A DNA stretch of 64,000 nucleotides, taken from JBAXAM01 sp037142515. GTDB taxonomy: Bacteria > Pseudomonadota > Gammaproteobacteria > UBA9339. The stretch lies in the NCBI GenBank assembly GCA_037142515.1, contig JBAXAM010000001.1, forward strand, positions 109,678-173,677, in the 5' to 3' direction. A model generated the notes under the pieces. The model was not told the origin of the DNA. It worked only from the letters and a program-made list of their open reading frames with translations, and did no database searches. Numbering within the stretch: the first letter of the stretch is position 1; every line of letters begins with the position of its first letter. The position numbers and the translations under genes were made by a program. Below, in pieces: positions 17,935 to 26,447 of this stretch.

Positions 17935-19008
17935 TTATGAAATTGATTTAATCATAAGCTGTTTTTCCCTTTTATCATGCAAAACCTGACGCAAATCTTT
18001 CTTATCTGTTTTAGCAATGACTTCTTGTGTTAACCCAATCTTTTTTGTTGCCTGATACGCAAGACTCAATACTTTAGAAATTTTTGCTATTTTTTTGTTA
18101 CCCGCCTCACAAACCAATAAAAATTGCCCAAAACGCTCAGGCCTCCTGTAGGCGTCTGCATGCTCAAGCAAAGTGATACTAGATAATTTTCCCAAATTAT
18201 TTTTTAGCTTATTTACTAATAACGATAATTCTTTATAAGAACCAGGCAATTTATATTTTTTGCAAAGATATTTTACTTCTTCACTGCTTAAGCAGTACGT
18301 TATCGCGGCGAAGCGCACTACAACATCTTCGCTTAATTTCACAGCACAAATTAAAGCTCTCTTAACAGAAATAAAGTGCGCAGATATCTCTGGAAATAAT
18401 TTTTGTAAAACGAGAGTATTTTTGAGTACCGTAAAAAATCTTTCCGGATAATTCTCGCTGAGGGCTCGCTGCAATTCCTGCCATACTCGTTCTGGAACCA
18501 AAGCATCAACTTCACCATTTACCAACATAGCCTGCATTAATTTATTGGTCTGACTATGCACCTTAAAATCATTAAAGCGCGCAGCAAAGCGCGCTACCCG
18601 CAAAATACGCACGGAGTCTTCAGCAAACGCTGGCGAAACATGACGCAAAATATGCTTTTTTAAATCTCTACAACCATTGTAGGGATCGATAATTTTCCCA
18701 TCTGGAGATTGCGCAATAGCATTAATCGTAAGGTCACGACGCTTAAGATCGTCCTCCAAAGTAACACTGGGGTCAGAATAGCAAATAAAATCAGTGTAGC
18801 CTCTACCAGTTTTACGCTCTGTACGCGCCAAAGCATACTCTTCGTGAGTTTTAGGATGCAAAAATACAGGAAAATCGCGACCAACCTTCTTAAATCCTAG
18901 ACTTAGCATTTCCTGTGGGGTAGCGCCAACCACAACCCAATCCCGTTCTTTAACGGGTAGGCCTAATAATTGGTCACGAACCGCACCGCCAACCAAATAT
19001 ATTTTCAT
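17935..19008 (-). CDS. cca: CCA-adding tRNA nucleotidyltransferase, HD domain eroded
   Basis: Adds or repairs the 3'-CCA of tRNAs using CTP and ATP. 357 residues from ATG 19008, which has GAGG five bases upstream; the frame stays open to 19101 but those residues are not family-like. The catalytic domain strongly resembles gammaproteobacterial Cca: KIYLVGGAVRDQLLG, ERDWVVVGATP, RRDLTINAIA and RVARFAARF. The E. coli enzyme (412 residues) continues into an HD phosphohydrolase domain. Here the matching region is shortened and FAAITYCLSSEEV replaces the FATLCHDLGKG-type HD motif, so the phosphatase activity is probably lost. It is divergent from psd with only 29 bases between start codons. Confidence 0.93.
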   Translation of the reverse strand: MKIYLVGGAVRDQLLGLPVKERDWVVVGATPQEMLSLGFKKVGRDFPVFLHPKTHEEYALARTERKTGRGYTDFICYSDPSVTLEDDLKRRDLTINAIAQSPDGKIIDPYNGCRDLKKHILRHVSPAFAEDSVRILRVARFAARFNDFKVHSQTNKLMQAMLVNGEVDALVPERVWQELQRALSENYPERFFTVLKNTLVLQKLFPEISAHFISVKRALICAVKLSEDVVVRFAAITYCLSSEEVKYLCKKYKLPGSYKELSLLVNKLKNNLGKLSSITLLEHADAYRRPERFGQFLLVCEAGNKKIAKISKVLSLAYQATKKIGLTQEVIAKTDKKDLRQVLHDKREKQLMIKSIS

Positions 19009-19037
19009 TAATTCCTCGACCTGTGTAAAATATAAAA

Positions 19038-19880
19038 ATGAGCTTAAACTTACTATCACAATATTTGCTACCACAGCACATTTTATCACGACTTGTTGCA
19101 AATATAGCTAATTGTCGTATACCTTTAATTAAAAATTTTATTATCAAACAATACTGTAAGCTTTACCGTATTGATATGGCGGATATGCTTGAGCCAAATC
19201 CTATTAATTATCCAACTTTCAATGACTTCTTTGTCCGCGCTCTGAAACCGGGCGCCAGACCAACTACCAACGACCAAAAATCCGTTATTTCACCGGTAGA
19301 TGGAAAAATTGGACAAATCGGACAAATTAGCACCAACCTACTAATTGGAGCTAAAGGTAAAAGCTTTACTCTTGAACAATTATTTGCCAATAGTGAAGCG
19401 ACAAAGCAGTTTCACAATGCCAATTTCGCAGTTTTATACCTAGCGCCATCAAATTACCATCGCATTCATATGCCAGTTAGTGGTAAGTTACATTCGATGC
19501 ATTATATACCAGGTAAACTTTTCTCCGTAAACCCAAAGACAGTTGATCGTATTCCAGGTGTCTTTGCTAGAAACGAGAGGGTAATTGCTACATTTGATAC
19601 GGTATTTGGTACGATGGCCATGGTTTTAGTGGGAGCCATGATCGTTGGCAGCATTGAGACTTCGTGGGCAGGAGTAGTAATGCCAAACAAGCAAAAAAGT
19701 ACTATGGATTGGGATTATACCAAACGGGAAATCATTTTTGAGCGCGGGTCAGAAATAGCCAGATTTAAACTTGGCTCAACTGTAATTCTATTATTTCCAG
19801 AAAAAGCAATGCAATGGAATCAAACGGCGCAAAAAGATAACCCAATAAAGATGGGACAAAATTTAGGGATGCTACTTTAG
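19038..19880 (+). CDS. psd: Phosphatidylserine decarboxylase proenzyme
   Basis: Converts phosphatidylserine to phosphatidylethanolamine at the inner membrane. 280 residues, the usual size for the short proteobacterial type. The self-cleavage LGST motif is present in KLGSTVILLFP near the C-terminus, where the serine becomes the pyruvoyl group. Other family blocks are NYPTFNDFFVRALKPGARP, SPVDGKIGQIG and NYHRIHMPVSG, with the catalytic His. The ATG lacks an obvious ribosome binding site and lies 29 bases from the divergent cca start. rsmG follows after one base, so psd probably heads the psd-rsmG-parA-parB run. Confidence 0.95.
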   Translation: MSLNLLSQYLLPQHILSRLVANIANCRIPLIKNFIIKQYCKLYRIDMADMLEPNPINYPTFNDFFVRALKPGARPTTNDQKSVISPVDGKIGQIGQISTNLLIGAKGKSFTLEQLFANSEATKQFHNANFAVLYLAPSNYHRIHMPVSGKLHSMHYIPGKLFSVNPKTVDRIPGVFARNERVIATFDTVFGTMAMVLVGAMIVGSIETSWAGVVMPNKQKSTMDWDYTKREIIFERGSEIARFKLGSTVILLFPEKAMQWNQTAQKDNPIKMGQNLGMLL

Positions 19881-19881
19881 G

Positions 19882-20523
19882 GTGAAAACCGATCAACACA
19901 AAAATTTAGCACCTATTCTGCAATCCGGTCTTTGTGCGCTTAATTTAAAGCTCGCACAAACAACACAGGAAAAAATCATTAAATATATAATGTTACTGTA
20001 TAAGTGGAACAAAATACATAATTTAACAGCCATACGCGATCCAAAATCTATTTTAATTCGGCATATTCTCGATAGTTTGGCCACTTCACCCTTTATCATA
20101 GGACCAAATATCTTAGACTTTGGCACTGGAGCAGGGCTGCCAGGAATTCCATTGGCACTAGCGCTACCAAAATATAACTTTACTTTGCTTGATAGCTGCA
20201 ATAAAAAAACTGTTTTTTTGAATCACGTAGTGCTTTCGCTTAATATTAAAAATGTAACTATTGTAACTAAACGCATCGAAGATTTTATTTTTGCTCCAGG
20301 GTTTGCTACGATTATAACCAGAGCCACTACTACACTAGATGCTATTATTAATAGCACTAAACATTTGCGCGCTACTAATGGCCAGATTTTAGTTATGAAA
20401 GGAAAGTACCCGACAAAAGAGCTTGAGAAAATTACTCAGCAAGCGGCAATACATCGCATCTTGGTGCCATACTTGGATGAGGAGCGACACCTGGTTAAAA
20501 TCTGTTATAAGGACGAACCGTGA
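19882..20523 (+). CDS. rsmG: 16S rRNA (guanine527-N7)-methyltransferase RsmG
   Basis: Methylates G527 of 16S rRNA with S-adenosylmethionine. 213 residues from a GTG start immediately after the psd stop. Family features are YKWNKIHNLTAIRDP, the DSL segment RHILDSLA, the SAM-binding LDFGTGAGLPGIPLAL and LLDSCNKKTVFL. E. coli RsmG is 207 residues. The gene overlaps parA by four bases (GTGA), reproducing the classic gidB-parA-parB order found near replication origins. Confidence 0.95.
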   Translation: MKTDQHKNLAPILQSGLCALNLKLAQTTQEKIIKYIMLLYKWNKIHNLTAIRDPKSILIRHILDSLATSPFIIGPNILDFGTGAGLPGIPLALALPKYNFTLLDSCNKKTVFLNHVVLSLNIKNVTIVTKRIEDFIFAPGFATIITRATTTLDAIINSTKHLRATNGQILVMKGKYPTKELEKITQQAAIHRILVPYLDEERHLVKICYKDEP

Positions 20524-21275
20524 CAATAAAAATAATAGCTATTACTAATCAAAAAGGCGGGGTTGGCAAAACCACGACTACCGTAAATTTAGCCGCCTCT
20601 TTGGGAGCAACCAAAAGAAAAGTGTTATTAATAGATTTTGATCCCCAGGGTAATGCCACCACGGGTAGCGGCGTAAACAAAGAAAAAGTTGAATTTTCAG
20701 TTACTGATGTTTTATTGAGTATTGCTCCAGCTATAGATGTTATTCAAAAAACCCAGGCTGGTTATGATTTATTACCGGCAAATTCACAACTTACTACAGC
20801 AGAAGTTAAGTTACTGAGGCTGGATGAACGCGAATATTTTCTTAAACGCGCTCTCGAGCCAATCCATGAAAATTACGACTTTATTTTTATAGATTGTCCA
20901 CCAGCATTGAATATTTTAACCGTAAATGCGCTGGTAGCCGCAAAATCAGTAATCATTCCAATGCAGTGTGAATATTATGCTTTAGAAGGATTAGCAGCAT
21001 TGCTTGGAACTATTGAGCAATTGCAACACACCGTCAACACTGAGTTACAAATTGAAGGAATATTGCGCACCATGTATGATGGCCGTAATCGCTTGACCAC
21101 TGATGTTTCTGGACAACTAATGCAGCACTTTCCAGGTAAGGTTTACAATACAATAATTCCAAGAAACGTGCGTTTAGCAGAAGCTCCAAGTCATGGATTA
21201 CCTGCCTTGCTTTATGATGGCAATTCACAAGGCGCAATAGCATATTTGGCATTAGCTGGAGAAATTTGCAAATGA
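20520..21275 (+). CDS. parA: Chromosome partitioning ATPase ParA/Soj
   Basis: Walker-type ATPase that binds DNA non-specifically and moves ParB-parS complexes during chromosome segregation. 251 residues with a GTG start overlapping the rsmG stop. The deviant Walker A KGGVGKTTTTVNLAASLG, the DFDPQGNAT motif and FIDCPPALNILTVNAL are intact. Length and motifs match chromosomal Soj-type ParA rather than longer plasmid types with an N-terminal helix-turn-helix domain. The stop overlaps the parB start (ATGA). Confidence 0.95.
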   Translation: MTIKIIAITNQKGGVGKTTTTVNLAASLGATKRKVLLIDFDPQGNATTGSGVNKEKVEFSVTDVLLSIAPAIDVIQKTQAGYDLLPANSQLTTAEVKLLRLDEREYFLKRALEPIHENYDFIFIDCPPALNILTVNALVAAKSVIIPMQCEYYALEGLAALLGTIEQLQHTVNTELQIEGILRTMYDGRNRLTTDVSGQLMQHFPGKVYNTIIPRNVRLAEAPSHGLPALLYDGNSQGAIAYLALAGEICK

Positions 21276-22114
21276 ACAAAAAACGCGGCTTAGGTTTGGG
21301 ATTAACTGCGTTACTCAGTGACATTAAAACTGTCAGTGTCGATGAGCAACGCCTACGGCATTTACCAGTTGATGTATTGCAACCTGGTAAATATCAACCC
21401 AGACGTAGTGTAAACCCAGAGGCCTTAGCTGAACTTGCTGACTCAATTCGCAAACAAGGTATTATTCAACCGGTTATTGTACGAGCACTTACTCCTGGAA
21501 AATACGAGATTATTGCTGGCGAACGGCGCTGGCGAGCAGCACAACTAGCTAATCTTCACGAAATTCCGGTAGTTATTCGCGATATTTCTGACAAACAAGC
21601 AATAGCATTATCATTGATCGAAAATATTCAACGCGAAGATCTAAGCGCAATTGATACAGCAATGAGCTTGCAAAGATTAATTGAAGAATTTAGCATAACG
21701 CACGAAAGTGCAGCATCAATCGTCGGCAAATCGCGCACCACAGTAACTAATTTATTACGTCTATTAGAACTACCTGAAGAAATTAAAAACATGATTCAGC
21801 TGGGAGAACTTGAAATGGGTCATGCACGTGCCTTGTTAACTTTGGATATAACGAAGCAACTTGCTGCTGCTAAAATAATAGTAGCAAGAGGATTATCAAC
21901 TCGTGCTGCCGAGAGTCTAGTACGCCAATTACAAAAGCCGCGAATTACAACCAAAAGATCAGTTGATCCAAATACGATCAATTTACAAAAGCAGATTGCT
22001 GATAAGCTTGCAGCACCAGTTAGCATCCAACACGCTAAAAACGGCAGAGGCAAAATAATTATTCAATATAGCAGCTTAGATGAATTAGAGGGGATTTTGG
22101 AGCATATTCATTAA
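21272..22114 (+). CDS. parB: Chromosome partitioning protein ParB/Spo0J
   Basis: Centromere-binding CTPase that loads at parS and spreads. 280 residues from ATG 21272. The N-terminal GLGLGLTALL peptide (ParA contact) is followed by the ParB/Srx domain with QYPRR-type QPRR, GIIQPVIVR and GERRWRAA, and ENIQREDLSAID. A helix-turn-helix region follows (SAASIVGKSRTTVTNLLRLL-like), then a C-terminal dimerisation part. I did not notice a parS palindrome in the window. The gene overlaps parA by four bases. Confidence 0.95.
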   Translation: MNKKRGLGLGLTALLSDIKTVSVDEQRLRHLPVDVLQPGKYQPRRSVNPEALAELADSIRKQGIIQPVIVRALTPGKYEIIAGERRWRAAQLANLHEIPVVIRDISDKQAIALSLIENIQREDLSAIDTAMSLQRLIEEFSITHESAASIVGKSRTTVTNLLRLLELPEEIKNMIQLGELEMGHARALLTLDITKQLAAAKIIVARGLSTRAAESLVRQLQKPRITTKRSVDPNTINLQKQIADKLAAPVSIQHAKNGRGKIIIQYSSLDELEGILEHIH

Positions 22115-22126
22115 ATATTTTACCCC

Positions 22127-22179
22127 GACCAAACGGGACTCAATTCCCGTTTGGTCTTGACTTTTCGGGAATTGAGTCC
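22127..22179 (+). promoter_or_regulatory. Two mutually exclusive hairpins after parB
   Basis: Hairpin A pairs 22127-22138 with 22145-22156 (12 bp, 6-base loop) and is followed by TTGACTTTT, like a weak terminator. Hairpin B pairs 22136-22149 with 22166-22179 (14 bp, 16-base loop). They share bases 22136-22149, so only one can form. The element ends 14 bases before the downstream ATG. It could be an attenuator, a terminator with a second arm, or the trace of a mobile palindrome. Confidence 0.6.
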
Positions 22180-22193
22180 AGAATAGTCATACT

Positions 22194-23342
22194 ATGGAAC
22201 GCACCTTAACATCACACATCAAAAAAGATTTGGATAAAAAAATCGTTTTTATTAGCGGTCCACGTCAAGTTGGCAAAACCACTTTGACGAAATCACTTGG
22301 ATTTAACTATGACTATTTCAATTATGACCAAGCCAGTAATAGAGCGATATTAAAAAACTATAGTTGGGATCGCAGCAAAGATATTATAATATTTGATGAG
22401 CTGCACAAAATGAATCAGTGGAAACGCTGGTTAAAAGGAATTTACGACACTGAAGGAATAAGACCCAGGCTATTAGTAACCGGAAGTTCTAAACTAGAAA
22501 CCTATAAAAAAGTAGGCGACTCACTTGCCGGAAGATATTTTCAATACCGCCTCCATCCGTTTGATCTAAAAGAAGTACGCAATTTATATACCAAAGAAGA
22601 AGCTTTTAAAAGGCTCTGGGAATGTAGTGGCTTTCCCGAACCTTTTATCGACGGCTCTAAAATTTTTTATCATCGCTGGAAACGAAGCCACTCAGATATC
22701 ATTATCAGACAAGATTTGCTTGATATACAAGCCGTCCAAGATATTCAAGCAATTGAAACGCTAATTGAATTATTGCAAACAAATATTGGCTCAACCGTGT
22801 CATATTCTAACCTTGCAAGGGTTTTAGAGAAAGATGCCAAAACCATAAAACAATGGCTACAGCTACTGGAAAATCTTTACGTCATTTTCAAAGTAACGCC
22901 ATATCATAAAAAAATTGCAAGATCATTACTTAAAGAACCCAAGTATTATTTTTATGACTGCGCTCAAGCTACAAAAGAGGATGGACTGAAACTAGAAAAT
23001 ATCGTTGCTTGTTCCGTGTTAAAGGAACTGCATAGATTGGAGGATATGCTAGGCGCAAGTAAAACCACTAAATTACATTTTTTGCGAACAAAGGATGGCA
23101 GAGAAATAGATTTTTTAGTTGTCATTAATGGCAATCCTTATTGTTTGATAGAAGTTAAGTGGGCTGATAATGAACCCAGCAAGCATTTTTCCTATTTTGA
23201 AAAATATTTCCCAAAAATAAAAAAATTACAACTGGTGAAAGAAATTAAGAGAGATAAAACATACCCAAATGAACTAGAAATACGCGATGTTGTTACTTGG
23301 TTGACAAATATTGATTTTAGCGATGCGGTTACATATGACTAG
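22194..23342 (+). CDS. AAA_14/DUF4143 family ATPase (second copy)
   Basis: 382 residues with Walker A GPRQVGKTT near residue 22, Walker B-like IIIFDELHKM and sensor VTGSSKLE. DUF4143 features follow: a winged-helix-like SYSNLARVLEKDAKTIKQWL and a nuclease-like end with GREIDFLVV and CLIEVKWA, the D...ExK pattern of PD-(D/E)xK folds. The family is common in bacteria and archaea without an agreed function. It is clearly diverged from the copy at 16735-17862, so the two are not a recent duplication. It lies between parB and murG and overlaps the murG start by eight bases. No ribosome binding site is obvious. Confidence 0.85.
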   Translation: MERTLTSHIKKDLDKKIVFISGPRQVGKTTLTKSLGFNYDYFNYDQASNRAILKNYSWDRSKDIIIFDELHKMNQWKRWLKGIYDTEGIRPRLLVTGSSKLETYKKVGDSLAGRYFQYRLHPFDLKEVRNLYTKEEAFKRLWECSGFPEPFIDGSKIFYHRWKRSHSDIIIRQDLLDIQAVQDIQAIETLIELLQTNIGSTVSYSNLARVLEKDAKTIKQWLQLLENLYVIFKVTPYHKKIARSLLKEPKYYFYDCAQATKEDGLKLENIVACSVLKELHRLEDMLGASKTTKLHFLRTKDGREIDFLVVINGNPYCLIEVKWADNEPSKHFSYFEKYFPKIKKLQLVKEIKRDKTYPNELEIRDVVTWLTNIDFSDAVTYD

Positions 23343-24417
23343 CTCAGATAAAACAAGAAGCATTGTTTTTACCGGCGGAGGATCGGCTGGTCATGTTACC
23401 CCAAACTTAGCATTAATAAAAAAATTTCAGCAAGAAAACTGGGAGATAAACTATATTGGCTCACAAGTTGGTATCGAAAAAGAATTGGTTGCAAAAACAA
23501 ATATACCATATCATGCTATTGCAACAGGTAAATTGCGTCGCTATTTTAGCTGGCAAAATTTTCTTGATCCATTCAAAATTACATTAGGGATTATTCAAGC
23601 GTTTATTTTGCTGCGTAGATTAAAACCAGCTATCGTATTTTCCAAAGGCGGATTTGTTGCCTTCCCTATAGTTGTTGCCGCCTGGCTTAATCGCATTCCT
23701 GCAGTTATTCATGAAGCTGACCTAACTATCGGCCTTACTAATAAACTATGCTTGCCTTTTGCAAAAAATATCTGCGTTACTTTTCCTGAAACTATTAAGC
23801 AAATTAAAAATAAGAAAAAAGCCGTAATAACTGGCATCCCAATTCGCAAAGAATTTTTTCAAGGCAGCGCTGAGCGCGGACGAGAAATATGCGGTTTTAC
23901 ACCAAGCAAAAAAATAATTTTAGTTTTTGGTGGCAGCCTTGGCGCAGATCAAATTAACAAGATTATACGACAACTATTACCAAATATTCTTGAGCGCTTT
24001 CAAATCATTCATGTTTGTGGCGAGAACAAAATTGATACCGACTGTAACCATGAAGGTTATAAACAATTTGCTTATTTATACGAAGAATTTCCTCATGTTT
24101 TAGCGGCAGCTGACTTAGTAATTTCACGCTCTGGGGCCAATAGCCTTTACGAATTACTGGCTCTGCACAAACCAAATATTTTAATTCCACTGGCAAAAGC
24201 CGCTAGTCGCGGCGATCAAATTTTAAACGCCAAATATAGCGCCGAACGTGGCTGCAGCGAAGTAATATTACAAGAACAACTAACCCCGGAAATTTTATTA
24301 GAAAAAATAGCAATGATAGAAAAAAATCATAACGCAATGATCAAAGCAATAAAAAAATTCGCGGTACTAGATGGTACTAAATTAATTCACGAGATTATTG
24401 AGGTAATTTCCCACTAA
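23335..24417 (+). CDS. murG: UDP-GlcNAc:lipid I N-acetylglucosaminyltransferase MurG
   Basis: Makes lipid II by adding GlcNAc to undecaprenyl-pyrophosphoryl-MurNAc-pentapeptide on the inner face of the membrane. About 360 residues from ATG 23335, close to the usual ~355. The GT28 motifs are GGGSAGHVTPN near the start, SKGGFVAFP, HEADLTIGLTNK, GGSLGAD and SRSGANSLYELLAL. It is separated here from the usual division and cell-wall gene cluster, and sits behind an AAA_14 ATPase. It converges with ackA, with about 23 bases of overlap at the 3' ends. Confidence 0.94.
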   Translation: MTSSDKTRSIVFTGGGSAGHVTPNLALIKKFQQENWEINYIGSQVGIEKELVAKTNIPYHAIATGKLRRYFSWQNFLDPFKITLGIIQAFILLRRLKPAIVFSKGGFVAFPIVVAAWLNRIPAVIHEADLTIGLTNKLCLPFAKNICVTFPETIKQIKNKKKAVITGIPIRKEFFQGSAERGREICGFTPSKKIILVFGGSLGADQINKIIRQLLPNILERFQIIHVCGENKIDTDCNHEGYKQFAYLYEEFPHVLAAADLVISRSGANSLYELLALHKPNILIPLAKAASRGDQILNAKYSAERGCSEVILQEQLTPEILLEKIAMIEKNHNAMIKAIKKFAVLDGTKLIHEIIEVISH

Positions 24418-25528
24418 CAACTATGACAGCATTTATTACAGAAGTTGCAATCATCAGCTCTTCGTCGGTAGGAATAACATGAATAGAGAGCTTACTATCA
24501 GAACAACTAATGCAAGCAGCGTTTTTTAAATTTCCTCTTTGATCTATTTTTGCACCAAGCCAAGTGGCTCTCTCACAAATTTTTTCACGAACCGCTGGAG
24601 CATTTTCACCAATACCAGCGGTAAAAACTAAACCATCTAACCCTTGCATCTCTGCAGCAAGCATTCCGATCCAGCCGCTAACACGATAGGCGAATAAATC
24701 AATTGCAAGTTTGGCATCCGGACTATCTGAATTTAAAAGCACACGCATATCAGAACTAACACCAGAAACTCCTAGCAACCCAGACTCTTTATAAAGCAAT
24801 CTTTCTAAACTCTTGTGATCCATTTTATAAGCCTGCATTAAATAAAGTATAGCGCCAGGATCAAAACTACCGCTACGCGTCCCCATAGGCAAACCATCAA
24901 GCGCAGAAAAACCGACAGATACGGCAAAACTTTTACGATTTACTACACCACACATACTTGTGCCTTGACCCAAGTGCATAATAATAATTTTGCCATCTGC
25001 TTTTTCTTGCGGCAAATATTTATCAAACTGAAAAACAACATACTCATAAGAAAGACCATGAAAGCCATAACGACGCACTCCTTCTTCGGTAAGCCATTTG
25101 GGAATAGCAAATAATTGTGTCAGTTCATTGCAGGTAGCATGAAAAGCTGTATCAAAACACGCAACTTGTAAAATATCGGGGTACTTAGCACGCAAAATTT
25201 CAATGCCCCTGAGATTATATGGCTGATGCAACGGCGCAAGTGAACTAAGACTCTCAAGAAAGCTTATAATTTCATCGTTAACAATAGTTGCACTACGATA
25301 TTTCATCGCACCATGGATTACTCTGTGACCAACAGCAACTAGTTTGACTCCAATTTTTTGCAACTCCTCCAAAATTGTATTAATGGCAATTTCATGCGCA
25401 TCAGTATATTTTGAAATCTGCAATTCTTTAAGCCCGCCATAAATCTTAATCAGCTTGTTATCTTTATGCGTAAAAACAGCAAACTTAATAGATGAAGAAC
25501 CAGAATTTAAAGTAAGAATTGCTTGCAC
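24395..25528 (-). CDS. ackA: Acetate kinase
   Basis: Transfers phosphate from acetyl phosphate to ADP, giving acetate and ATP. 377 residues, slightly shorter than the usual ~400, with a GTG start four bases after the ptb stop. Family signatures are present: LNSGSSSIKFAVF at the N-terminus, VGHRVIHGA, CFDTAFHAT, RRYGFHGLSYEY, HLGQGTSMCGV and FTAGIGENAPAVREKI. One substitution stands out: the usual HLGNG has Gln for Asn. With nifJ and ptb upstream it completes a pyruvate-to-acetate route that yields ATP. Confidence 0.93.
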   Translation of the reverse strand: MQAILTLNSGSSSIKFAVFTHKDNKLIKIYGGLKELQISKYTDAHEIAINTILEELQKIGVKLVAVGHRVIHGAMKYRSATIVNDEIISFLESLSSLAPLHQPYNLRGIEILRAKYPDILQVACFDTAFHATCNELTQLFAIPKWLTEEGVRRYGFHGLSYEYVVFQFDKYLPQEKADGKIIIMHLGQGTSMCGVVNRKSFAVSVGFSALDGLPMGTRSGSFDPGAILYLMQAYKMDHKSLERLLYKESGLLGVSGVSSDMRVLLNSDSPDAKLAIDLFAYRVSGWIGMLAAEMQGLDGLVFTAGIGENAPAVREKICERATWLGAKIDQRGNLKNAACISCSDSKLSIHVIPTDEELMIATSVINAVIVVSGKLPQ

Positions 25529-25532
25529 AGTT

Positions 25533-26438
25533 TTAGTTGTTTTGGATAAATTTTGCGAGCATACACGATCCCGCGCGCGAAACAGCGCTAGCCGAACGAC
25601 TGGTTAGAACTATCGGAACCTTTGCTCCTAAAACAACACCAAGAGTTAAAGCATTCGCAAAATAGTCCAGCGCTTTCATTAAAACATTACCGACTTCAAT
25701 ATTTAGCACTACCAAAACATCGGCGTCACCACCAACTTGAGATTTAAGATTTTTGGTTTTGACCGATTCCTCAGAAATAGCCAAATCAAACGAAAGCGGA
25801 CCCTCAACAATACCGCCAGTTATTGCACCTTCGGCAGCCAGCTTAGTTAGCTCTGTCCATTCAGCTGTTGCCGGAATACGAGGATTAATATTTTCAACAG
25901 CAGAAAGAAGCGCAACTTTTGGTTTGACAATACCAAGTTTGATTACCAAATTAATTGCATTTTGGATAATATCTTTTTTTTCGTCAAAAGTAGGAAAGGT
26001 ATTAAGCGCCGCATCAGTTAGAATAAATAATTTTTTATAGGCAGGAACATCACACACCAAGCAATGAGACATACGACGATCGGTACGCATACCCCCTTCG
26101 CGGCGAACGATCAAACGCATAAACTCATCCGAGTGTAAGCTACCTTTTATGATTAATTGAGCTATCCCACTTTGCACTAATTTGATCGCTTGATTAGCAG
26201 CTTCTTCTTCGGGCACATCTATTAATTGATAACCAGAAATATCCTTGCCTACTTCTTGTGCAATTTTTTTAATCTTAGTCCCCTCACCAATCAAAATGGG
26301 AATAATGCTTTTTTGTTCTGCAGCAAGAATAGCCCCCTCAAGCGCCACAACAGATTCGGGACAAATTACTGCAGCCATAATTGGATTTAAATTTTTTGCC
26401 TTCTGAAACAGCGAATCTAATTTTGAATGTTCAGTCAT
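25533..26438 (-). CDS. ptb: Phosphate acetyl/butyryltransferase, Ptb type
   Basis: Exchanges CoA on an acyl-CoA for phosphate, producing acetyl or butyryl phosphate for the kinase next door. 301 residues, the length of phosphate butyryltransferase rather than of the long Pta proteins. Motifs include IIKGSLHSDEFMR, RRMSHCLV, FILTDAALN, ALLSAVENINPRIPAT and the C-terminal SRSASAVSRAGS. Given nifJ and ackA, acetyl-CoA is the likely substrate; butyryl-CoA is possible. It starts nine bases after the nifJ stop and is followed by ackA after four bases, so the three genes are probably one transcript. Confidence 0.88.
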   Translation of the reverse strand: MTEHSKLDSLFQKAKNLNPIMAAVICPESVVALEGAILAAEQKSIIPILIGEGTKIKKIAQEVGKDISGYQLIDVPEEEAANQAIKLVQSGIAQLIIKGSLHSDEFMRLIVRREGGMRTDRRMSHCLVCDVPAYKKLFILTDAALNTFPTFDEKKDIIQNAINLVIKLGIVKPKVALLSAVENINPRIPATAEWTELTKLAAEGAITGGIVEGPLSFDLAISEESVKTKNLKSQVGGDADVLVVLNIEVGNVLMKALDYFANALTLGVVLGAKVPIVLTSRSASAVSRAGSCMLAKFIQNN

Positions 26439-26447
26439 AAATTACCC

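Noticed and set aside
21272..22193. A parS site near parB
   Set aside because: No sequence close to the TGTTnCACGTGnAACA consensus was noticed. parS may lie outside the window.
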